DNA of 64,000 nucleotides from Clostridiales bacterium (GTDB lineage Bacteria; Bacillota; Clostridia; Lachnospirales; Lachnospiraceae). The stretch is from the NCBI GenBank assembly GCA_012520815.1, contig JAAYNM010000083.1, positions 1 through 64,000 of the forward strand, written 5' to 3'. Every line of letters starts with the position of its first letter. Position 1 is the first letter of the stretch. The position numbers and the translations under genes were made by a program. The notes beneath the pieces were generated by a model, which was not told the origin of the DNA, ran no database searches, and saw nothing but the letters and a program-made list of their open reading frames with translations. Of this stretch, positions 57,430 to 64,000 are shown one piece after another.

Positions 57430-57714
57430 ATGTTGAAGATGAACCTTCAGTTATTCGCTCATAAAAAAGGTGTTGGTTCTACTAAGAATGGTAGAGACTC
57501 TGAATCTAAGAGATTAGGTGCTAAGAGAGCTGACGGACAGTTTGTAAAGGCTGGTAACATTCTTTATAGACAGCGTGGAACAAAAATCCACCCAGGTACT
57601 AATGTAGGTATTGGTGGTGACGATACATTATTTGCTAAGGCAGATGGCGTTGTAAGATTCGAAAGAAAGGGCAGAGATAAAAAAGTTGTTTCTGTTTACC
57701 CAGTAGCTGAATAG
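57430..57714 (+). CDS. rpmA: 50S ribosomal protein L27 with cleavable N-terminus
   Basis: 94 residues from ATG 57430 (GGAGG eight bases upstream). The sequence [14 protein letters not shown] contains the Prp cleavage site, expected between F and A, exposing the AHKKG terminus that reaches the peptidyl transferase centre. The rest is standard L27. Confidence 0.98.
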   Translation: MLKMNLQLFAHKKGVGSTKNGRDSESKRLGAKRADGQFVKAGNILYRQRGTKIHPGTNVGIGGDDTLFAKADGVVRFERKGRDKKVVSVYPVAE

Positions 57715-57726
57715 TTATGTGATTTT

Positions 57727-57757
57727 AAGGCTTCAATCATATGGTTGAAGCCTTTTT
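57727..57757 (+). terminator. Terminator between rpmA and obgE
   Basis: AAGGCTTCAA (57727-57736) pairs with TTGAAGCCTT (57745-57754), followed by T3, making T5 in all. Readthrough or a separate promoter must supply obgE. Confidence 0.88.
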
Positions 57758-57776
57758 AAAAGTTTTGGAGGATATC

Positions 57777-59066
57777 ATGTTTGCAGATAGTGCAAAAATT
57801 TTTATAAAGTCAGGAAAAGGTGGCGATGGCCATGTTAGTTTCCGTAGGGAGATTTTTGTTCCAGATGGTGGACCCGATGGTGGCGATGGTGGCGATGGTG
57901 GCGACATTATATTTGAAGTAGAATTAGGACTTAATACTTTAACAGATTTTAGACACGTAAGAAAGTACGTTGCCCAGCACGGTGAAGATGGTGGAAGGCG
58001 TAATCAACATGGAAAAAATGGTGAAGACCTTATTATAAAAGTTCCACAGGGAACGCTTATTAAAGATGCAGAAAGTGGTAAAATAATTGCAGATATGTCT
58101 GGAGAAAATACTAGACAGGTTGTTTTACGCGGCGGTCATGGTGGAAAGGGTAATCAGCATTATGCAACTGCAACTATGCAGGCACCAAAATATGCGAAAC
58201 CTGGAACCCCAAGCAAGGAATTGTACGTTATTCTTGAACTTAAGGTAATTGCAGATGTTGGGCTTGTCGGTTTCCCTAATGTAGGAAAATCAACATTACT
58301 TTCTAGAGTTACAAATGCTCGTCCGAAGATTGCAAACTACCATTTCACAACACTTAACCCTAATCTTGGCGTTGTTGACTTAGATGAAGGAAAAGGTTTT
58401 GTTATCGCTGATATACCTGGGCTTATTGAGGGTGCAAGCGAAGGCATTGGTTTAGGTCATAAATTTTTAAAACATATAGAACGTACAAAAGTTGTTATTC
58501 ATATGGTGGATGCTGCTTCTACAGAAGGAAGAGATCCTATATGTGATATTAATACAATTAATGAAGAACTTAGAGCCTATAATCCAGAATTACTTGAAAG
58601 ACCTCAGGTAATAGCTGCTAATAAGATAGATGTTTTATACGATGATGATACTTATATACAGCTTATAAAGGATGAATTTGAACCAAAGGGCATTAAGGTA
58701 TTCCCTATATCTGCTGTAAGTGGTAAAGGCGTAAAAGAGCTGTTATATCACGTTTTAGGCATTTTGGAGACTATGGATTCTAAGCCAGTTATATTTGAAA
58801 GTGAATTTGATCCAAACGAATACAATGACAATGCGGATGACCCATTCTCAGTTTATAAAGATGAAGAAGTTGAAGGTTTATTCTATATTGATGGACCTCG
58901 AATTGAAAAGATGTTAGGCTATACCAATTTAGAATCTGAAAAGGGATTTATGTTCTTCCAGAATTTCATGAAAAATAATGGTATTTTAGATGAACTAGAA
59001 GCATTGGGTATTGTCGATGGAGATACAGTTAAAATATACGGACATGAATTTGATTATTACAAATAA
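57777..59066 (+). CDS. obgE: GTPase Obg
   Basis: 429 residues from ATG 57777 (TTGGAGGATATC upstream; the frame runs back through the terminator). Gly-rich Obg fold (PDGGPDGGDGGDGGDI), G domain with GFPNVGKSTLL, FTTLNPNLG, DIPGLIEGA and NKID, then a C-terminal OCT domain ending VKIYGHEFDYYK. It assists 50S assembly and links to the stringent response. Confidence 0.98.
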   Translation: MFADSAKIFIKSGKGGDGHVSFRREIFVPDGGPDGGDGGDGGDIIFEVELGLNTLTDFRHVRKYVAQHGEDGGRRNQHGKNGEDLIIKVPQGTLIKDAESGKIIADMSGENTRQVVLRGGHGGKGNQHYATATMQAPKYAKPGTPSKELYVILELKVIADVGLVGFPNVGKSTLLSRVTNARPKIANYHFTTLNPNLGVVDLDEGKGFVIADIPGLIEGASEGIGLGHKFLKHIERTKVVIHMVDAASTEGRDPICDINTINEELRAYNPELLERPQVIAANKIDVLYDDDTYIQLIKDEFEPKGIKVFPISAVSGKGVKELLYHVLGILETMDSKPVIFESEFDPNEYNDNADDPFSVYKDEEVEGLFYIDGPRIEKMLGYTNLESEKGFMFFQNFMKNNGILDELEALGIVDGDTVKIYGHEFDYYK

Positions 59067-59083
59067 TCAGCTAGGAGAAGTTA

Positions 59084-59371
59084 ATGACAAGTAAACAAAG
59101 AGCATATTTAAAAGGTCTTGCAATGAATATGGATACCATTTTCCATATTGGAAAATCAAGTTTAACACCAGAAGTAACGAGCGCTGTGTCTGAAGCGTTA
59201 ACAGCAAGAGAACTTATTAAACTAAATGTATTAAAAAATTGTGCTGATGACCCAAAGGTAATAGGTGAAATTATTGCTGAGCGTACCAATTCTCAACTCG
59301 TTCAGGTTATTGGACGAAAAATTGTTTTATATAAGCCAGCTAAGGAAAATCAAAAAATAGTTTTAATTTAG
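59084..59371 (+). CDS. yhbY: YhbY family RNA-binding protein
   Basis: 95 residues, a CRS1/YhbY (CRM) domain: LTSKQRAYLKGLAMNMDTIFHIGKSSLTPEVTSAVSEAL-type start and the GxxG-like end VQVIGRKIVLYK. It associates with pre-50S particles. AGGAG precedes the ATG. Confidence 0.95.
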   Translation: MTSKQRAYLKGLAMNMDTIFHIGKSSLTPEVTSAVSEALTARELIKLNVLKNCADDPKVIGEIIAERTNSQLVQVIGRKIVLYKPAKENQKIVLI

Positions 59372-59381
59372 AAAGGTTAAG

Positions 59382-59993
59382 ATGAGTAATATTGGTATTT
59401 TAGGTGGTACTTTTGATCCAATTCATAATGGACATCTTATGTTAGCAAAGGAAACTCATTTGCAGTTTGATTTAGATGAAATACTTGTAATGGTTTCAAA
59501 AACACCACCACATAAAAACAAAGATGATGTTACGAATGAAATGCATAGGGTAAATATGGTTAAACTTGCTATTGAACCATATTCATACTTGAAATATTCA
59601 GACTTTGAGTTAAAAAGAGAGGGCAATATTTACACTGCTGATACTCTAACTATGCTTAAAGAACAACATCCAAGCGATCATTATTTTTTTATTATAGGTG
59701 GTGACTCGCTGATAAATCTGGATAAGTGGTATCATCCTGAAGTGATTTTGGAAAAATGTACTTTAATTGCTGCTTTGAGAGAGGGTGTCTCTAACAATGA
59801 ATTTAATGAAAAGACACTGTCCCTAAATGAAAAATATCTATCATATGATCCGGACATTAGAACTCTATATACAAATCCAATTGATGTTTCATCAACGGAT
59901 ATACGAACTAATATAAGAAAAAATATCGATTTGGCACAATTTTTACCTGATAAGGTCTATAAGTATATAATAGACAACAAACTATATAACTAA
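59382..59993 (+). CDS. nadD: Nicotinate-nucleotide adenylyltransferase
   Basis: 203 residues. GGTFDPIHNGHL (nucleotidyl transferase HxGH-type motif) at residues 7-18 and DVSSTDIRTNIRKN near 165. It makes deamido-NAD from NaMN and ATP. The yhbY-nadD-yqeK-rsfS order is conserved in Firmicutes. Confidence 0.97.
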   Translation: MSNIGILGGTFDPIHNGHLMLAKETHLQFDLDEILVMVSKTPPHKNKDDVTNEMHRVNMVKLAIEPYSYLKYSDFELKREGNIYTADTLTMLKEQHPSDHYFFIIGGDSLINLDKWYHPEVILEKCTLIAALREGVSNNEFNEKTLSLNEKYLSYDPDIRTLYTNPIDVSSTDIRTNIRKNIDLAQFLPDKVYKYIIDNKLYN

Positions 59994-60015
59994 TGAATCG
60001 TTATTGAGGTTTATT

Positions 60016-60612
60016 ATGAATTTAAGTAAAGATTACTACAGAAAACTTAGAAGAGAATTACAGGAACAACTATCTAAATCCAGATATGAACATACACTAG
60101 GTGTAGAATTTACCGCAGCATCGTTGGCTATGTGCTATGAATATGACATCGATAAGGCAAGGATTGCGGGTTTATTGCACGACTGTGCAAAATGCATTGA
60201 TGATGACAAAAAGCTTGATGAATGCATAACAAATGGAATTTATGTTACACCAGTTGAAATGAGAACTGGGTATTTATTACATTCTAAATTAGGTGCCTTC
60301 TATGCGAAAAAAATATATAACATTGATGACAAAGAAATTCTAGATGCTATTTTATATCATACCACAGGTAGACCGGGTATGACATTACTTGAAAAAATTA
60401 TCTTTGTAGCAGATTATATTGAACCTAGTAGGGACAAAGCACCAAATTTAACCAATTTAAGAAAATTGGCCTTTATAAATATCAATTTATGCGTTGAACT
60501 GATATTGCATGATACAATTGAATATTTAAAAGATACTGGTGAAGAGATAGATGAAACATCACTATTAACATACGAATATTATAAAGAAAAGGAGAATAAC
60601 AAACATGAATAA
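60016..60612 (+). CDS. yqeK: YqeK family HD-domain hydrolase
   Basis: 198 residues from ATG 60016 (TGAGG upstream). HD phosphohydrolase with GLLHDCAKCI and YHTTGRPGMTLLEKIIFVADYIEP. Characterised relatives cleave Ap4A symmetrically to ADP. It overlaps rsfS by eight bases. Confidence 0.95.
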   Translation: MNLSKDYYRKLRRELQEQLSKSRYEHTLGVEFTAASLAMCYEYDIDKARIAGLLHDCAKCIDDDKKLDECITNGIYVTPVEMRTGYLLHSKLGAFYAKKIYNIDDKEILDAILYHTTGRPGMTLLEKIIFVADYIEPSRDKAPNLTNLRKLAFININLCVELILHDTIEYLKDTGEEIDETSLLTYEYYKEKENNKHE

Positions 60613-60937
60613 AATTGTAGAAACTGCATATAAGGCCCTAGATAATAAGAAGGGTATAAATATAAAGGTGATTGATATTAGCAAAGTTTCAGTAATTGCT
60701 GATTATTTTATAATTGCAAGTGGTTCTAATACAAAACATGTAAAGGCATTAGCTGATAATGTTGAAGATGAGCTAGGAAAGCTAGGATACCATGCGAAGC
60801 AAGTAGAAGGTTACAATACTGCAAATTGGATTCTTTTAGATTATAACGATGCTATTATTCACATTTTCAATGAAAGCGATAGATTATTCTATGATTTAGA
60901 GAGAATTTGGAGAGATGGTCAACTTATTGAAATGTAA
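60605..60937 (+). CDS. rsfS: Ribosome silencing factor
   Basis: 110 residues. VIADYFIIASGSNTKHVKALAD and LLDYNDAIIHIFNESDRLFYDLERIW are family motifs. It binds L14 and blocks subunit joining in poor nutrient conditions. AAGGAG upstream. Confidence 0.97.
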   Translation: MNKIVETAYKALDNKKGINIKVIDISKVSVIADYFIIASGSNTKHVKALADNVEDELGKLGYHAKQVEGYNTANWILLDYNDAIIHIFNESDRLFYDLERIWRDGQLIEM

Positions 60938-61023
60938 TTTTCACATAGTTTTCATTTTGATACCATCTTTTATACAAATAAATAATATATTATATTAACC
61001 ATAAGGAACTAATCATTCTTTAT

Positions 61024-61053
61024 CATTTGAATTATATTCAAATGTTGTTTATT
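61024..61053 (+). terminator. Possible terminator after rsfS
   Basis: CATTTGAAT (61024-61032) and ATTCAAATG (61036-61044), then TTGTTTATTTTT. AT-rich and weak. Confidence 0.4.
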
Positions 61054-61072
61054 TTTCTCATACTCCCCATTA

Positions 61073-61105
61073 AAAAAAGCGTTGTAGTGGTTGCAACGCT
61101 TTTTT
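61073..61105. terminator. Bidirectional terminator between rsfS and lexA
   Basis: AAAAAAGCGTTG (61073-61084) and CAACGCTTTTTT (61094-61105): a 12-bp stem whose A/T ends act as U runs in either direction. Confidence 0.9.
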
Positions 61106-61127
61106 GCATATTAAAAGAATAAAAACT

Positions 61128-61745
61128 CTATGCCATCTGTCTAAAGAGACCTATGACCTTTCCCATTATCTGTACATCCGCGACAATAATCGGATCCATA
61201 GAATCATTTTCAGGTTGTAGTCTAAAATGTCCATTTTCTTTGTAGAATGTCTTAACTGTAGCTGAATCTTCAACTAATGCAACTACCATATCACCATTTC
61301 GTGCTGTATTTTGCTGTTGAACTAAAATCCAATCCCCATCAAAAATCCCTGCATTTATCATACTCTCACCCTTAACAGTAAGCATAAAGGTTTGTGCATT
61401 AGGCATCATCTCCACGGGTATAGGGAAATAACTTTCAATATTTTCAGTTGCAAGAATAGGCTCCCCTGCAGCAATACGACCAACCATTGGCACATTAACA
61501 ACTTCACGCCTCGTAAGGTTAAATGAATCATCAACAATTTCAATTGTTCTAGGCTTTGTTGGATCTCTACGTATATATTCATTCTTCTCTAATGTCTCTA
61601 AATGAGCATGAACAGAAGAAGTACTCCTAAGTTTAACAGCCTCACATATTTCTCGAACCGAAGGTGGATATCCCTTCGATAAAATCTCCTGTTTAATATA
61701 GTTCAAAATTTCTTGTTGTTTCTCTGTAATCTTACCTTTTGACAT
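61128..61745 (-). CDS. lexA: SOS repressor LexA
   Basis: 205 residues. Winged-helix DNA-binding domain (SVREICEAVKLRSTSSVHAHL, residues 29-49), Ala93-Gly94 cleavage site in RIAAGEP, Ser128 in KGESMI, Lys165 in SATVKTF: all parts of the self-cleavage machinery are present. GGAGGACATTAT precedes the ATG. Its promoter overlaps a LexA box, so it should control itself. The leader is about 180 nt if that promoter is used. Confidence 0.98.
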   Translation of the reverse strand: MSKGKITEKQQEILNYIKQEILSKGYPPSVREICEAVKLRSTSSVHAHLETLEKNEYIRRDPTKPRTIEIVDDSFNLTRREVVNVPMVGRIAAGEPILATENIESYFPIPVEMMPNAQTFMLTVKGESMINAGIFDGDWILVQQQNTARNGDMVVALVEDSATVKTFYKENGHFRLQPENDSMDPIIVADVQIMGKVIGLFRQMA

Positions 61746-61935
61746 ATAATGTCCTCCTATTTTAAATATCTTGCTTAACTCATTCTGGATACTCTTCTAA
61801 AGATATTCCTATAAATATATAATAAATGCCTTAATACACTTCAATTATCTAAAATCAAAAATATAAAGCCACTAAATAAGAAATCCTAACAATTAAAGTC
61901 ATAAAATAACAATGACCAATTTAAGAACTAAAAAG

Positions 61936-61964
61936 AGTATATCATAAAGAAATAAATCTTGCAA
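61936..61964 (-). promoter_or_regulatory. lexA promoter
   Basis: On the minus strand TTGCAA (61959-61964), 17 bp, TATACT (61936-61941). LexA box 1 overlaps its -35. A closer pair, TTGAAG-17-TATATA, lies nearer to lexA and is a second candidate. Confidence 0.65.
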
Positions 61965-61975
61965 ACAGTTGTTCG
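61962..61975. promoter_or_regulatory. LexA box 1
   Basis: CAAACAGTTGTTCG, compared with the Firmicute consensus CGAACNNNNGTTCG: right half perfect, left half AAAC. It overlaps the lexA -35. Confidence 0.75.
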
Positions 61976-61994
61976 ATTTTTTTATAGAAAAGTA

Positions 61995-62023
61995 TTGACA
62001 AACATTTGTTCGAAAAGTATAAT
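61995..62023 (+). promoter_or_regulatory. yneA-like gene promoter
   Basis: TTGACA (61995-62000), 17 bp, TATAAT (62018-62023); both hexamers are perfect, and LexA box 2 fills the spacer. Confidence 0.85.
61999..62012. promoter_or_regulatory. LexA box 2
   Basis: CAAACATTTGTTCG inside the spacer of the yneA promoter, where bound LexA would block RNA polymerase. Confidence 0.8.
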
Positions 62024-62033
62024 ATCCATAACA

Positions 62034-62047
62034 AGTACATATGTTCG
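62034..62047. promoter_or_regulatory. LexA box 3
   Basis: AGTACATATGTTCG just downstream of the expected yneA transcription start; right half perfect, left half weaker. Confidence 0.65.
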
Positions 62048-62066
62048 ATATACAGGAGGAAATATT

Positions 62067-62429
62067 ATGAATTCAGAAGTTGTTAGTACATTACATTTAA
62101 AAACAAATGATACTTTTAGACATAAGTTTGCATATAGTAGCGGCATTGCTCATGCTAGATTTTTCTTAATTTTATTGCTAACATTTATAACATTAACTGT
62201 TACTATGATCACTATTAATGTTCAAGGACAAACAGAGCCAGCTACAAAACTCTATACCACTATATCAGTAGAAGAGGGGGATACCTTATGGGATATTGCC
62301 AAAGGACATTACAGTAATGAATATCCAGATTTTAACGCATATATAGATGAAGTAAAGCAGATTAATGGAATGAAAGATGATAACATAAAAAAAGGAAGCT
62401 ATCTAGTAATCCCATACTATGTAGATTAA
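62067..62429 (+). CDS. YneA-like SOS cell-division inhibitor with LysM domain
   Basis: 120 residues from ATG 62067 (CAGGAGG upstream). One membrane helix (about residues 31-52) and a C-terminal LysM domain (about 64-117, TISVEEGDTLWDIAKGHY...IPYYVD). The same architecture and position, divergent from lexA with LexA boxes between, define YneA in Bacillus, which halts septation during DNA damage. The N-terminal 30 residues before the helix are longer than in B. subtilis YneA. Function inferred from architecture and control. Confidence 0.88.
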   Translation: MNSEVVSTLHLKTNDTFRHKFAYSSGIAHARFFLILLLTFITLTVTMITINVQGQTEPATKLYTTISVEEGDTLWDIAKGHYSNEYPDFNAYIDEVKQINGMKDDNIKKGSYLVIPYYVD

Positions 62430-62440
62430 TGATAGCTTCC
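62394..62440 (+). repeat. Inverted repeat spanning the yneA-like stop codon
   Basis: GGAAGCTATC (62394-62403) and GATAGCTTCC (62431-62440), 27-base loop containing the stop codon. It may terminate or stabilise the mRNA, but no T run follows. Confidence 0.5.
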
Positions 62441-62569
62441 ATATGTTCATATTATATTATTTATAGTTTTGTTCCTATTTTGTTTACATAATACTTTATA
62501 GTTTTTATACACCTTAGTACATACAGTCTAAAAATATCATGTATATGTTACTTGAAGTATTGTTTTTAA

Positions 62570-62643
62570 CTATTCGATGAAATCGTCATCGTCATCAAAA
62601 TCATCCCGATCATCATCACCATCGTAAGGATTTAAATAACCAT
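62570..62643 (-). other. Out-of-frame acidic tail cut off from the lipoprotein gene
   Basis: After the lipoprotein stop, another frame reads GYLNPYDGDDDR then DDFDDDDDFIE and a stop at 62570. Removing one copy of the tandem ATCTA at 62642-62651 (plus strand) puts this 23-residue tail in frame with the lipoprotein. There is no start codon of its own. Confidence 0.65.
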
Positions 62644-63489
62644 CTAATCTAAAGATGTAGCATTTAATGCTTCGTCCGGAATAGTAATCTTTTTACTTTC
62701 TGAAGACATAGTAAGTTTAAATCCGATAGTTGCTTCATTTATTTTTAATGACTGACCCATTAATGGTATCTCAAAGTCCTTAACACTCATTTCGAATGCA
62801 GTGAACGCAAAATCATTATCAACTGTAATAGAAAGCTTAAGGTTCAAGCCCTTAATCACTTCTTTATATTCAGCAATTTCATCTTCGTCAACACCTTCTG
62901 ACTTCATATAATCAAAGATTTTATCAATATCCATAGTTCCAGTGAATGTATATCCATCATCATCTGATTTAACCTTAGTATCTTTTAAGAATTTTAATGC
63001 TTCATCAGCATCAAAATCTGTATTTCCATCTGCAGGCGTTTCCATTATAAGGTTACTAATCTGATTAATATAATCACTAACATCAACAGACTTTTTTGCC
63101 CATGGACCATTATCCATTGATAAGTAAACAGTGCCTTCCGTGTCTTCAATTGTAAGATATCCATCTATACTTGATTGTTGAAGGAATTTTTCCATCAAAG
63201 AACCAGAAATGTTCATGTGCACTGATCCGCTGTCAATATCAAAATCACCTTTGATTTTTGCATCACCAGAGATTGAACTATCTTCATTGGCACCTTCAAC
63301 ATCTATCTTTGCCGACATTTCATATTCAGCTGATTTAACATCTTTTTGTGCAGAATTTTGGATTTCTTCAAAGAATTCCTTAGGAGTTAAATCCTTTGCA
63401 GAATCTTTCTTATCACTCTCAGAGCCACAGCCTACTAATAAAGCTGCTGAAATCAAACCTGTTGCTAATAAATACTTAAATTTTCTCAT
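62644..63489 (-). CDS. Lipoprotein of unknown function, C-terminus truncated
   Basis: 281 residues from ATG 63489 (GGAGGAAAA directly upstream). Signal peptide with lipobox LLVGC, Cys21 as the lipidation site. The mature part alternates short beta-like strands (SAKIDVEG, DAKIKGDFDID, VHMNISGSL, YTFTGTMDID), as in LppX/LprG or DUF6612-type lipid-handling lipoproteins; the match is by texture only. The stop at 62644 lies in a 5-bp tandem duplication that removes a 23-residue acidic tail. Its neighbour upstream is a recombinase gene. Confidence 0.85.
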   Translation of the reverse strand: MRKFKYLLATGLISAALLVGCGSESDKKDSAKDLTPKEFFEEIQNSAQKDVKSAEYEMSAKIDVEGANEDSSISGDAKIKGDFDIDSGSVHMNISGSLMEKFLQQSSIDGYLTIEDTEGTVYLSMDNGPWAKKSVDVSDYINQISNLIMETPADGNTDFDADEALKFLKDTKVKSDDDGYTFTGTMDIDKIFDYMKSEGVDEDEIAEYKEVIKGLNLKLSITVDNDFAFTAFEMSVKDFEIPLMGQSLKINEATIGFKLTMSSESKKITIPDEALNATSLD

Positions 63490-63535
63490 TTTTCCTCCAT
63501 AATCTAAAAACATATTTGTAATATGAACGAATAGA

Positions 63536-63564
63536 ATAATATCACACTTTGTGAATATTTACAA
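63536..63564 (-). promoter_or_regulatory. Promoter of the lipoprotein gene
   Basis: On the minus strand TTGTAA (63559-63564), 17 bp, TATTAT (63536-63541), preceded by TG one base before the -10 (extended -10). Confidence 0.65.
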
Positions 63565-63626
63565 TATTTCTGTGAATTTTTGTACTAAATGCCCATAAAA
63601 TTGTATTAAATATAATTATTACAATT

Positions 63627-64000
63627 TTAATCGTTTTGGCGCAATTTCACCTTATCACGGGCTTCTTTGCGCCTACGTTCATCAATAGCCGCGTAATGAC
63701 GCCTGGTAGTATTAACATCCTTATGTCCTAATACATCAGCCACTAAATATATATCATTAGATTCCTCATATAAACGTGTTCCATAGGTACTTCTAAGTTT
63801 GTGGGGGGTGATATGTTTAACAGTAGAAGAGAGTCGTGAGTATTTTTGCACTAATATTTCCACACTCCTAACTGTGATTCTTCTATTTCGCATGGAAAGA
63901 AATAGGGCGTTTTCGTGTCCATCAATGGGATGCATATCTTTTCTCTGGTTCATATATTCCCTAAGTGCCATCTCAACTTCATTGCCTATATATAATATAG
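63627..64000 (-). CDS. Tyrosine recombinase/integrase, 5' part outside window
   Basis: The frame runs to the right edge without a stop, so about 123 C-terminal residues are visible (LYIGNEVEMALREYM onward). The catalytic residues HKLR (His and Arg), LGH (His) and the nucleophile Tyr in TTRRHYAA are present, which places it in the XerC/XerD/phage integrase family. The core-binding domain and first catalytic Arg lie beyond the window. It could be a housekeeping Xer protein or the integrase of a mobile element. Confidence 0.88.
   Translation of the reverse strand, partial: ILYIGNEVEMALREYMNQRKDMHPIDGHENALFLSMRNRRITVRSVEILVQKYSRLSSTVKHITPHKLRSTYGTRLYEESNDIYLVADVLGHKDVNTTRRHYAAIDERRRKEARDKVKLRQND

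Overview
This window looks like ordinary chromosome from an AT-rich, strictly anaerobic Firmicute, most likely a member of the Lachnospiraceae or another Clostridia family. Evidence for this is a six-gene Rnf complex in Clostridia order (C-D-G-E-A-B), the gene string TIGR03960 / TIGR03936 / RNase E/G / rplU-prp-rpmA-obgE-yhbY-nadD-yqeK-rsfS, an L27 protein with a cleavable N-terminal extension next to its protease gene, lexA divergent from a yneA-like gene, RecU as the Holliday junction resolvase, and AGGAGG-type ribosome binding sites almost everywhere. Taxonomy is inferred from gene content and order only.

Layout. 0-2.2 kb: a charged helical protein, open at the left edge, and a membrane protein, joined or split at an A11 run. 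2.4-3.5 kb: RNase H-like exonuclease (minus strand). 3.6-8.6 kb: rnfCDGEAB, a membrane ferredoxin:NAD+ oxidoreductase coupled to ion transport. 8.8-10.5 kb: a PAS/degenerate GGDEF/EAL protein. 10.7-13.3 kb (minus): purine permease and ApbE flavin transferase. 13.4-15.9 kb: NusG-II domain protein, Gx transporter, ruvAB. 16-21.6 kb: zapA, a U32 peptidase-family protein, a FtsW/RodA-family protein and a penicillin-binding protein. 21.7-25.5 kb: potA, potB and a potC-potD fusion. 25.6-29.5 kb: NUDIX, QueH, tRNA-Leu(CAA), a PTS-EIIC/EAL fusion and a zinc-finger membrane protein. 29.5-36.9 kb: polA, coaE, an FtsA-like protein, a small alarmone synthetase and an RsuA-type synthase. 36.9-44.2 kb: HAD, YgiQ, SDR, unknowns, YdcF, RluA and recU. 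44.3-48.5 kb: hisZGDBI. 48.5-54 kb: a tiny membrane protein, O-antigen ligase-like protein, two radical-SAM-linked proteins and RNase E/G. 54.3-56.5 kb (minus): an unusual chemoreceptor. 56.8-60.9 kb: ribosomal and assembly genes. 61.1-62.4 kb: SOS module lexA/yneA. 62.6 kb to the right edge (minus): a lipoprotein whose acidic tail has been cut off by a 5-bp tandem duplication, then a partial tyrosine recombinase.

How the parts fit together. Rnf needs covalent FMN on RnfG and RnfD. ApbE, encoded 4 kb away beside a NusG-II/Gx pair, is the expected flavin transferase, so 3.6-14.3 kb can be read as a respiratory flavoprotein neighbourhood. Two EAL proteins with complete catalytic motifs suggest active c-di-GMP turnover; one is fused to a sugar-PTS permease. 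The FtsW/RodA-family protein, PBP, ZapA, FtsA-like protein and YneA are all linked to envelope growth and division.

Most of the window is housekeeping. I found no CRISPR array, prophage or defence island. The signals most worth a second look are the A11 frame junction at the left edge, the PTS-EAL fusion with its leader hairpin, the chemoreceptor with a 190-residue charged N-terminal extension, a promoter whose expected start point falls on a start codon, and the tandem duplication truncating the lipoprotein.
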